Positions 17,633-24,399 of a stretch of 64,000 nucleotides of DNA are shown one piece after another. Origin of the DNA: Orlajensenia stereocauli (lineage in GTDB: Bacteria > Actinomycetota > Actinomycetes > Actinomycetales > Microbacteriaceae); NCBI RefSeq assembly GCF_039548895.1, contig NZ_JBCLVG010000003.1. The stretch is one strand, 5' to 3'. The position numbers were made by a program, and so were the translations under genes. How positions within the stretch are numbered: position 1 is the stretch's first letter; each line of letters starts with the position of its first letter. The notes under the pieces are model-generated. The model saw only the letters and a list, made by a program, of their open reading frames with translations. It had not been told where the DNA came from and searched no databases.

Positions 17633-18769
17633 GTGCATCGAATCCCCCTCAGCGCGCGCCCGATTCCGCGCCTCGCCCTGGCCGGCGTCCTCGCCGTCTC
17701 GGCTCTCCTCGGCCTCGTCGTGGCACCGGCATCCGTCTCGTTCGCCGATGACACCATCGGCATGGCCGGAGCCCCCATCACCGAGGCCGGCACCAACGGA
17801 CGCACCAGGTTCAGCTACCAGATGACCCCTGGTCAGCAGGTCGACGACGCCTACGTCGTGACGAACACCGGCACGGTGGCGCAGACCTTCACGGTGTTCG
17901 CCACCGACGCGTTCAACAGTGAGGACGGCGGCTACGGACTGCTCGACACCGGAGTGACGCCGACGGATGCTGGAAGCTGGGTGAGGTTCGGAGGCGCTGC
18001 AGCACCGCAGAGCATCCCGCTCGAGCCCGGCGCATCCCAGACCGTCCCGTTCAGCGTCATCGCCCCGGCCGACGCCGCGCCGGGCGACCACGCCGCCGGC
18101 CTCGTGGTCTCGGCGGTCTCGCCTGACGGACAGGTCGTCGTCGACCGCCGTGTCGGCACCCGCCTCTACGTGCGCGTTCCCGGCGAGCTGCAGCCGAACC
18201 TCACGATCTCGAGCATCACCTCGTCATACGCGCCGAGCCTGAATCCGCTCGACGGTGAGACCACCGTCACCTTCACGGTCAAGAACGCGGGAAACGTCGC
18301 GCTCGGCGCCAACATGGTCATCGGCGTCAAGGCGCTGTTCGGGATCGGCACCGGAGACCTGGTGCGCGAGGAACTGGCCGAGATGCTTCCCCGCAGCACA
18401 CGCACGGTGTCCGTCGTCGTGCCAGGCGTCGGTCAGTGGGGCTACCTCAACCCCTACGTCTCGATGGCTCCGACTGTCGATCCCGAGGCGCTGGATCCCG
18501 GACCACTCACCGTGGTCAACCGCGACACCGTGCTCATCGCCGTGCCGTGGATCCTCGTCATCCTCATCCTGCTCGGTCTCGCGGTCTGGCTGTGGATGCG
18601 GTTCAGCCGTCGCCGTGACGAGAAGAACGCGAAGGCCTGGATCGAGTTCACCGAGGCCGAGGCCCGCCGCAAGGCTGCCGGCGGCGAGGAGCTCGTGGAT
18701 GCCGGTGCCGGTGCGGGTGCTGGAGCTTCTGCCGGCTCGTCGGCGCCTCCCGGCGCGGGGGGACGGTAG
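17633..18769 (+). CDS. WxL-interacting-type (DUF916-like) membrane protein
   Basis: A 378-residue type I membrane protein. It has a signal peptide (cleavage near SVSFA), then an Ig-like domain beginning FSYQMTPGQQVDDAYVVTNTGTVAQTFTVFATDA, the DUF916 pattern, ending in the HAAGLVVSAV block. A second Ig-like domain follows (LNPLDGETTVTFTVKNAGNVALGANM...). Next come one transmembrane helix (about 298-320, WILVILILLGLAVWLWM) and a basic cytoplasmic tail (RRRDEKNAKAW). In firmicutes such proteins hold WxL proteins at the surface, so the WxL product just upstream is the expected partner. GTG at 17633 with GGAGAAA seven bases upstream is chosen over TTG at 17618. The next gene starts after 3 bases. 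Confidence 0.8.
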   Translation: MHRIPLSARPIPRLALAGVLAVSALLGLVVAPASVSFADDTIGMAGAPITEAGTNGRTRFSYQMTPGQQVDDAYVVTNTGTVAQTFTVFATDAFNSEDGGYGLLDTGVTPTDAGSWVRFGGAAAPQSIPLEPGASQTVPFSVIAPADAAPGDHAAGLVVSAVSPDGQVVVDRRVGTRLYVRVPGELQPNLTISSITSSYAPSLNPLDGETTVTFTVKNAGNVALGANMVIGVKALFGIGTGDLVREELAEMLPRSTRTVSVVVPGVGQWGYLNPYVSMAPTVDPEALDPGPLTVVNRDTVLIAVPWILVILILLGLAVWLWMRFSRRRDEKNAKAWIEFTEAEARRKAAGGEELVDAGAGAGAGASAGSSAPPGAGGR

Positions 18770-18772
18770 GCC

Positions 18773-19492
18773 GTGGCACCTGCACGGGTACACGGCCGTC
18801 TCGCACGCATCGTCGGAGTCGTGGTGATCGGAGGCGCCATGCTGGTCGGCATCGCCAGCGGTGCCGCATCGGGAGCGGTGGCCGACGACGGAGGCGGCAT
18901 CGACCTCTCGTTCACGGTTCCGGCAGCGTCGGGCGTGCCCGGCGGCTCCTTCGGCAACGGTCCGGCGGTGATCCGGCCGGCGACTGCGGCCGTCACGCCG
19001 AGCGCCCAGCCCGTCAAGCCCACGGCCGAGGAGTTCGACCTCGGCGGCATCGTCTACGTCGGCGGTCTCACCACGAACTACGTGCCTTCGCTGAATCCGA
19101 CAGCCGGTGCCGTCGAGTTGTCCCTGCCCGTGCGCAACGTCTCCGAGACCACGTTCGACTCCACCGCCACGTTCTGGATCGAGGGGCCGTTCGGCAATCG
19201 CCTGGGCTCCATCGGCGCCGTGGAGATCGCCGACCTCAAGCCGGGCGAACTGCGCGTGATCTCGGCCGAGGTTCCCGGAACCGGTCAGTGGGCGCTGGTG
19301 AACACCCACGTCACGTTCACGCCGCCGAAGTCCGTGGAGGACACCGCCCTCACCCCGGTCACCCGTGACTCCTTCGTCTTCGCGACCCCGTGGCATGTCC
19401 TCGTCGGGTTGCTGGTCGGCATCGGCGCCGTCTTCGCCGTACGCGCCGGCCGGTCCCTGCTCTCAGCCCGATTGGTCGGCGAGGCGGCGTGA
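18773..19492 (+). CDS. Exported membrane protein, paralogue of the 17633 product
   Basis: A 239-residue protein with an N-terminal signal (VVVIGGAMLVGIASG), a single beta-rich extracellular domain and a C-terminal helix (about 203-220). The sequence TTNYVPSLNPTAGAVELSLPVRNVS mirrors SSYAPSLNPLDGETTVTFTVKN of the upstream protein. VPGTGQWALVNTHVTFTP mirrors VPGVGQWGYLNPYVSMAP. It therefore equals the second domain plus anchor of the preceding gene, a truncated duplicate. GTG at 18773 lies 3 bases after the upstream stop, and its own stop overlaps the next start. It probably pairs with the larger paralogue in the same surface complex. Confidence 0.78.
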   Translation: MAPARVHGRLARIVGVVVIGGAMLVGIASGAASGAVADDGGGIDLSFTVPAASGVPGGSFGNGPAVIRPATAAVTPSAQPVKPTAEEFDLGGIVYVGGLTTNYVPSLNPTAGAVELSLPVRNVSETTFDSTATFWIEGPFGNRLGSIGAVEIADLKPGELRVISAEVPGTGQWALVNTHVTFTPPKSVEDTALTPVTRDSFVFATPWHVLVGLLVGIGAVFAVRAGRSLLSARLVGEAA

Positions 19493-20493
19493 CGCTCTTC
19501 GACGAGGAGGTCGACACGGCGTCGCCGCCTGGCGCGAAGCCCCCGAATCCGCCGAAGGCCAAGCCGCCCAAGCCGCCCAAGCCGCCGCGGGGCACGCCGC
19601 GTCCGCCCAAGCGACCACCGCGTCCTCCGGTCGAGCGCGAGGCCATGACGCCGGGCCAGCTCCTCGCCCGCAGCTCGGCGGCCGTGCTCGCGGCCCTGCT
19701 GCTGATGTTCAGCATCGATCTGCTGCTGCTCAGCCATGTGCAGCATCTCGTCACGCAGCAACGGCTCTCCGACACGTTCCGGGCCGAGCTCGCGGCGGGC
19801 ACGGCCCCCGTGAGCGAGGGCGACTTCAACGACGTGCTCCTCGCCGACGGCGACCCCGTGGCGATCCTCGAGATCCCGACCATCGGTGTGAACGAGATCG
19901 TCGCGGAGGGCACATCGTCGGGCGTGCTCACGGGTGGGCCGGGCCACCGGCGGGACACTGTGCTTCCTGGTCAGGCCGGCGTGAGTGTGCTCTTCGGGCG
20001 TGCGGCAGCCTATGGCGGGCCGTTCTCCCGCATCCAGCAGCTGGCGCCCGGTGACGAGTTCACCGTTCGCACCGGGCAGGGCTTGGCGAAGTTCGAGGTG
20101 ATGGGGCTCCGCTACGCCGGCGACCCGACGCCTCCGGCACCGACCCGTGGCGAGAGCCGGCTGATCCTGCAGACGGCTCGGGGCCCGGCATTCGTGCCCA
20201 CGGGCATCGCCTACGTCGACGCGACTCTCGTCGGCGACGCCGAACCGGCCGGCGCCCGGCAGACATCGAGCCAGAGCCTGGCGCCGGCGCAGCGGGCGCT
20301 CGCCACCGACACTTCGACTGTGTGGGCTCTCGTGTTCGCGCTGCAGTTCCTCATCGTCGCCGAGTTCGCATCGGTCTGGGCATTCCGACGCCTCGGCGCC
20401 CAGAAGACCTGGATCGTCTTCGTTCCGGTGCTCCTGCTCGGCGGACTGTACGTCGGCGACCAGGTCGTCCGGCTCCTCCCGAACCTGCTGTGA
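19489..20493 (+). CDS. Sortase-fold membrane protein lacking catalytic residues
   Basis: A 334-residue protein with a Pro/Lys-rich cytoplasmic N-terminus, one membrane helix (about 60-85), an extracellular sortase-like domain (about 120-255) and two C-terminal helices. The domain follows class E sortases closely: LEIPTIGVNEIVAEGT, GPGHRRDTVLPGQAGVSVL, YGGPFSRIQQLAPGDEFTVRT. At the active site the usual GHR reads G170-R171-A172, and the usual TC reads T229-A230, so both the catalytic His and Cys are gone. It cannot be a transpeptidase; a scaffold or binding role is more likely. GTG at 19489 overlaps the upstream stop. No LPXTG substrate is seen in the cluster. Confidence 0.8.
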   Translation: MTLFDEEVDTASPPGAKPPNPPKAKPPKPPKPPRGTPRPPKRPPRPPVEREAMTPGQLLARSSAAVLAALLLMFSIDLLLLSHVQHLVTQQRLSDTFRAELAAGTAPVSEGDFNDVLLADGDPVAILEIPTIGVNEIVAEGTSSGVLTGGPGHRRDTVLPGQAGVSVLFGRAAAYGGPFSRIQQLAPGDEFTVRTGQGLAKFEVMGLRYAGDPTPPAPTRGESRLILQTARGPAFVPTGIAYVDATLVGDAEPAGARQTSSQSLAPAQRALATDTSTVWALVFALQFLIVAEFASVWAFRRLGAQKTWIVFVPVLLLGGLYVGDQVVRLLPNLL

Positions 20494-20535
20494 CCGCATC
20501 CGTCACCCGATCCCGACCCGCCAGAGAGACTCCCG

Positions 20536-21573
20536 ATGACAGACCTGTCCCCGATCGACACCCCGCCGGCGCCATCGCGCACCTCGGAGCGAACCGATGT
20601 GTTGCCCGTGCCGGCACTCCCCGGGCGAGCGCGGCGCGATGAGGCGCCAGTCTCCCCGCCGCGACGCCCGTGGACACTGCGGCGGCGGCCTGAGCCATCG
20701 GCGCGCTCGGAGGCTCCAGCGTCGTCCGCGTCGGGGGATGCCGCACCCGGTGCCGTCTCAGACCCGTCGACGCTCTTCCTCCCGTCGGAGCCCGGCCTCC
20801 TCGCCGAACTCGACGCCAGGGCCATCTCGGCGTGGTTCGGCGACCACCTCGTGCTCGATCGCGTCTCGCTCACCATGCCGGCGGGAGTCGTGACGTCGTT
20901 GATCGGACCCTCCGGATGCGGCAAGTCGACCTTCCTGCGCATCCTGAACCGCATGCACGAGCTCATCCCGTCGGCGAGCCTCGCCGGTGAGGTGCTCATC
21001 GACGGCGAGGACATCTACGACAGCGCGCGGCCGCTCATCGAGGCACGCAAGAGCATCGGCATGGTGTTCCAGAAGCCCAACCCGTTCCCGGCGATGTCGA
21101 TCTACGACAACGTCATCTCGGGGCTGAAGCTCACAGGCACCCGCGTGCACCGCGACACGCGCGACGAGCTCGTGGAGTCCAGCCTGATCAAGGCCGGGCT
21201 GTGGAAGGAGGTGCGCGACCGCCTGCGTGCACCCGGCGGCGGTCTCTCGGGCGGACAGCAGCAGCGCCTGTGCATCGCCCGTTCCCTCGCGGTCAAGCCG
21301 CGCGTGCTCCTCATGGACGAGCCGTGCTCCGCGCTCGACCCCACCTCGACCCGCGTGATCGAGGAGACCATGCTCGAGCTGGTCAACGAGGTGACCATCG
21401 TCATCGTCACGCACAACATGCAGCAGGCGCAGCGCGTCTCGCAGCAGTGCGCCTTCTTCCTCGCCGGCCAGGGCCAGCCCGGCCACATCGTGGAGCACGG
21501 GGACACGGAGGCGATGTTCTCCGACCCGATCGATCCGCGCACGGCCGACTACGTGAACGGCCGGTTCGGGTAA
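20536..21573 (+). CDS. pstB: Phosphate-type ABC transporter ATPase PstB, extended
   Basis: The ATPase of the Pst-type importer. It carries Walker A GPSGCGKST, the Q-loop VFQKPNPFPAMSIYDNV characteristic of PstB, the signature LSGGQQQR, Walker B RVLLMDEP and the switch THNM. At 345 residues it is about 85 longer than normal: residues 1-90 are a disordered Pro/Ser/Arg-rich extension before ELDARAISAWFGDHLVLD. The C-terminus (DPRTADYVNGRFG) is standard for the family. ATG at 20536 is preceded by an AGAGAGAC element. It lies 42 bases after the pseudo-sortase gene and 9.7 kb from pstA, yet on the same strand. No phoU or second pstB is visible in the window. Confidence 0.93.
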   Translation: MTDLSPIDTPPAPSRTSERTDVLPVPALPGRARRDEAPVSPPRRPWTLRRRPEPSARSEAPASSASGDAAPGAVSDPSTLFLPSEPGLLAELDARAISAWFGDHLVLDRVSLTMPAGVVTSLIGPSGCGKSTFLRILNRMHELIPSASLAGEVLIDGEDIYDSARPLIEARKSIGMVFQKPNPFPAMSIYDNVISGLKLTGTRVHRDTRDELVESSLIKAGLWKEVRDRLRAPGGGLSGGQQQRLCIARSLAVKPRVLLMDEPCSALDPTSTRVIEETMLELVNEVTIVIVTHNMQQAQRVSQQCAFFLAGQGQPGHIVEHGDTEAMFSDPIDPRTADYVNGRFG

Positions 21574-21629
21574 GGATCCCCGGGCTCAGGCGTCGGATGC
21601 GGCATCCGCTCGCACGGTGCGTCCGATGC

Positions 21630-21645
21630 GTCTGGGATGCCAGAC
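21630..21645. promoter_or_regulatory. HutR-type operator before the IclR gene
   Basis: GTCTGG-GATG-CCAGAC has perfect 6-base arms and matches the hut operators at 14 of 16 positions. It ends 7 bases before the regulator's ATG, so binding there should block its own initiation (autoregulation). Confidence 0.75.
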
Positions 21646-21652
21646 TGAGCGC

Positions 21653-22450
21653 ATGCCCGGCCCGAAGGTTCCCGCCGCCGACCAGACCCTCGCGATCCTG
21701 TCGCACCTGGCCGCCCAGCGCGGTCCGGTGCCGGCGTCGACGATCGCGGGTGCACTCGGCCTGCCGCGTTCGACCGTCTACCACCTGCTCGGAGTGATGC
21801 AGGAGCGCGGTTTCGTCGTGCATCTGCCCGAGGCGCGCCGCTACGGCCTCGGCGTGGCCGCGTTCGAGCTCAGCAGCGGGTTCTCGCGCCAGCAACCGCT
21901 GTCGCTGCTGGGTCGTCCGCTGGTGGCCACCCTCGTCGACCGCACGGGTGAGAGCGCGCACCTCGCGGTGCTGCACGGGCGTGACGTGCTCTACATCGTC
22001 GAGGAGCGCGCCCGGCGGCGGCCCTCCCTGGTGACGGATGTCGGGGTGCGCCTTCCCGCGCACCTCACCGCGAGTGGTCGCGCCCTTCTCGCGGCGCTGC
22101 CGTTCGCCCAGGTCCGGGCGTTGTATCCGGATGCCGCAGCCTTCGTGGCGCGCAGCGACGACGTCGAGGCCACGGGCCCGCGCACCCTCAAGGAGCTGCG
22201 CGGTGTGCTCGACCGGGTGCGCGCCGACGGGTTCGCGGTCGAGGATGGGGAGATCACGGCGGGGTTCGCATCAGTCGCAGTCGCAGTGCTAGACCACGCC
22301 GGGTGGCCTGCAGCCGGCATCGCGAGCACCTTCCCGCGCGAGAACGTGGCGCCCTCGGATCGCGCCGCCCTCGCCGCCGAGATCACGCGCACGGCCACGG
22401 AGCTGAGTCGCCGCATCCGTGGGGCTACGACGCTGCTCCCCGCTCGCTGA
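21653..22450 (+). CDS. hutR: IclR-family regulator of histidine utilisation
   Basis: A 265-residue IclR-type repressor or activator. The N-terminal winged helix-turn-helix is clear: QTLAILSHLAAQRGPVPAST then IAGALGLPRSTVYHLLGVMQERGFVV (about 9-55). The C-terminal effector domain has the usual VVATLVDRTGESAHLAVL, LTASGRALLAALP and GWPAAGIASTFP blocks. The target is inferred from sequence: its own promoter carries the same palindrome found before hutH and hutU. I recall an IclR-type HutR of Corynebacterium resistens with a TCTG..AT.CCAGA motif, which this site fits; that is from memory. ATG at 21653 is preferred to an in-frame start at 21617, because the latter would put the operator inside the gene. 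The stop codon lies within a dispersed palindromic repeat. Confidence 0.85.
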   Translation: MPGPKVPAADQTLAILSHLAAQRGPVPASTIAGALGLPRSTVYHLLGVMQERGFVVHLPEARRYGLGVAAFELSSGFSRQQPLSLLGRPLVATLVDRTGESAHLAVLHGRDVLYIVEERARRRPSLVTDVGVRLPAHLTASGRALLAALPFAQVRALYPDAAAFVARSDDVEATGPRTLKELRGVLDRVRADGFAVEDGEITAGFASVAVAVLDHAGWPAAGIASTFPRENVAPSDRAALAAEITRTATELSRRIRGATTLLPAR

Positions 22451-22478
22451 GAGCCGAGCAGAGCGACCGCCCGAAGCG
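22442..22478 (+). repeat. Dispersed palindromic repeat, copy A
   Basis: GCTCGCTGAGAGCCGAGCAG continuing to CGCCCGAAGCG is a member of the intergenic family also seen at 31569, 39602, 39661, 47547, 57511 and 57566. Here it covers the last codon and stop of hutR, between convergent genes, and may act in transcription termination. Confidence 0.65.
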
Positions 22479-22487
22479 TCGGAGCAA

Positions 22488-23546
22488 TCAGCCAGCTGCG
22501 AGCGGGGCCGGCGTGGCCGCGACCTGAGCAACGGCATCCCCCACCACCGGCGCCGTGAGCGTCGCCCTGAAGAAGTCCGCGACCTTGGCGCGCATGCTCT
22601 CGTCGAGGATTCCGATGGAGTGTCCGACGCCCGGGACGACCTGCATCGTGTTGGCGATCCCGGCGTCGCTGAGCGCCTCGGAGAACGACGTCGACTGTCG
22701 CAGCGGGATGAACTCGCTCTCGGAGTGACCGATGAAGACCGGCGGATCGCTCGGATCGATGAAGGACGTCGCCGAGGCATCCGCTGCCTGCTGGCAATCG
22801 GCCAGGCGGTCGCAGCCCAGGTAGTTGAGGGCGATGCGCTCCACCAGTTCGCCGGCACCGGTCGCCCGCATGCCGGCATCCGTGAGGTCGATGGGTCCGC
22901 TGAGCTCGGCGACGGCGGCGACTCGCGAGCCGGTGTCGAGGGCGCCCTCGCCTCGGGTGCCGAGGAGCGCGGCGAGGTTTCCGCCGGCTGAACCGCCGAA
23001 GGCGCCGATGCGCGCGGCATCGATCCCGTAGTCGGCGGCGTGCGCGCGCACCCACTCGACGGCCAGGCCGACGTCGTCGATGGCCGCGGGGAAGTGCACG
23101 GCCGGAACCAGGCGATAGTTGACCGAGAATGCGACGAAGCCCTCCGAGGCGAGCCACTGGCAGACGTGCCGCCAGTCGTCGTTCGACTTGTCGCCGCGCG
23201 CCCAGCTGCCGCCGTGGATCGAGACGATGCCGACGCGGGTCTCGCCGGGAGCGGGGTCGGATGCTGGGGAGCAGACATCCAGGTCGAGACGGGTGCCGTC
23301 CTCCCGGGTGCCGTAGGTGATGTCGGGCTCCACGGTGATGCCGGTTGTCACGGTCCAGGTGCGGATGCCGATGCGTTCGGTGGTGGTCAACTCACTGGCG
23401 CGGTCGGAGCCCGCCGGATCGATGTCGTGGAGTTCTGCGTGGAAGCCGGAGAGCACGACGGCGCCCATGAGAGCGGTCGCCGAGGCGGCGAGCGCGATGA
23501 GCGCTCGACGGCGGGGTCGTCCCTGGGCGGGTCGGGAGAACTTCAC
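22488..23546 (-). CDS. Exported or membrane-tethered alpha/beta-hydrolase (esterase)
   Basis: A 352-residue hydrolase of the hormone-sensitive-lipase/BD-FAE group. An N-terminal hydrophobic helix (ALIALAASATALMGAVVLSG, about 15-34) follows basic residues and serves as signal or anchor. The catalytic domain shows the oxyanion motif HGGSW, the strand VNYRLVPAVHFPAAIDD, the nucleophile elbow GGSAGG and, near the end, the acid and base parts (DPSDPPVFIGHSESE; VVPGVGHSIG). The enzyme should hydrolyse short-chain esters outside the membrane; the substrate is unknown. GTG at 23546 with GGAG upstream is preferred to GTG at 23582. It is convergent with hutR and downstream of the GNAT gene on the same strand. 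Confidence 0.85.
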   Translation of the reverse strand: MKFSRPAQGRPRRRALIALAASATALMGAVVLSGFHAELHDIDPAGSDRASELTTTERIGIRTWTVTTGITVEPDITYGTREDGTRLDLDVCSPASDPAPGETRVGIVSIHGGSWARGDKSNDDWRHVCQWLASEGFVAFSVNYRLVPAVHFPAAIDDVGLAVEWVRAHAADYGIDAARIGAFGGSAGGNLAALLGTRGEGALDTGSRVAAVAELSGPIDLTDAGMRATGAGELVERIALNYLGCDRLADCQQAADASATSFIDPSDPPVFIGHSESEFIPLRQSTSFSEALSDAGIANTMQVVPGVGHSIGILDESMRAKVADFFRATLTAPVVGDAVAQVAATPAPLAAG

Positions 23547-23639
23547 GGATGCTCCGGTCGTGCGGCGTGGTTCGGGCTCCACGTGCCGAGACCGGTCGAC
23601 TGAGCGTGAGATGAGGATAGATCCGAACGGGCCCGATTG

Positions 23640-24167
23640 CTAATCTCCCGTTCGCGGGAGTGCCTTCGCGAAGCAGACGCTGTGGGCCTCGCCGACGTAC
23701 TGCCCGAACTGCGGAATGAGCACGTAACCGGCGTGACGATAGAGCGCCTGCGCCGCGTCGTGCAGATCGCCGGTCTCGAGCACGATGCGACGGATGCCGC
23801 TGGCTGCAGCATCCGTTTCGATGCGATCGAGCAGCCGGCTGGCCACGCGCCGACCTCGCGCCTCTGCGCTCACGAACATGCGCTTGAGCTCGGCGGACGT
23901 CGGCTCGGTGGGCTCGTTGGCGTCGGTGGCATCGACGACGAGCGCGGCGCATCCGAGCGCAGCGCCCTCCGCGTCGCGAGCGACGTAGAAGGTGACGCCC
24001 GGGTGCTCGAGCGATTCGATGTCCAGGAGGAAGTTGCTCTCAGGCGGATACAACGCCATCGCGTAGGCGCTCGACTGGAGCAGCAGCTCCTCGATCTCGG
24101 GCTGGCGGGGCGGTTCTACGGCGATGCTGATTGACACGCGAATCATGCTAAACCGGGCATATTTCAT
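23640..24167 (-). CDS. GNAT-family N-acetyltransferase
   Basis: A 175-residue acetyltransferase of the GNAT fold. The acetyl-CoA binding signature is seen in LKRMFVSAEARGRRVASRLLDRIE (R-G-x-x-V-A, about 100-120), preceded by the strand GCAALVVDA and followed by ETGDLHDAAQALYRHAGYV, the usual C-terminal half. ATG at 24167 (MKYARFSMIRVS) has a GGGAAA ribosome site; ATG at 24146 lacks one. The acceptor substrate cannot be read from sequence. It is divergent from the DEAD-box helicase gene and its promoter region must share the 24168-24399 gap. It ends 93 bases before the esterase start. Confidence 0.88.
   Translation of the reverse strand: MKYARFSMIRVSISIAVEPPRQPEIEELLLQSSAYAMALYPPESNFLLDIESLEHPGVTFYVARDAEGAALGCAALVVDATDANEPTEPTSAELKRMFVSAEARGRRVASRLLDRIETDAAASGIRRIVLETGDLHDAAQALYRHAGYVLIPQFGQYVGEAHSVCFAKALPRTGD
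23645..23660 (-). terminator. TTCG-loop hairpin at the end of the GNAT gene
   Basis: CTCCCG-TTCG-CGGGAG is a perfect 6-bp stem with a stable UUCG-type tetraloop covering the last GNAT codons. There is no T run after it, so it is at most a weak terminator or an mRNA 3' stabiliser. Confidence 0.35.
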
Positions 24168-24210
24168 CGACGTTTCCCAGCTTGGTCCGCTAGGCTCTCT
24201 CAGTCGGCTC

Positions 24211-24399
24211 TTGACACCGCACTGTGTGCGGATGGGTTTGTAAGTCTGTTGGGCCGGTTTCGCAGCAATTCTGCTGGCGAAAATCACACTGTATGTGAAC
24301 GGCCCCGGGCGACGAAGATTCCGGGTTCTCAGTTGCGCTGCGCTGATCTGTGCGCACCGCTGTTCTGCCATGTACGCGAGAACAACCCAGGAATGAGCT
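24211..24399 (+). promoter_or_regulatory. Helicase promoter and structured leader
   Basis: TTGACA at 24211-24216 is a consensus -35 box; the -10 is less clear (region 24233-24242). Between them is the perfect palindrome CCGCAC-TGT-GTGCGG (24217-24231), well placed for an operator. The transcribed leader of roughly 150 bases contains a stem from TTTCGC-AGCA to TGCT-GGCGAAA (about 24264-24288). Long structured leaders are known from cold-shock helicase genes, but I cannot assign a riboswitch class. Confidence 0.5.
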
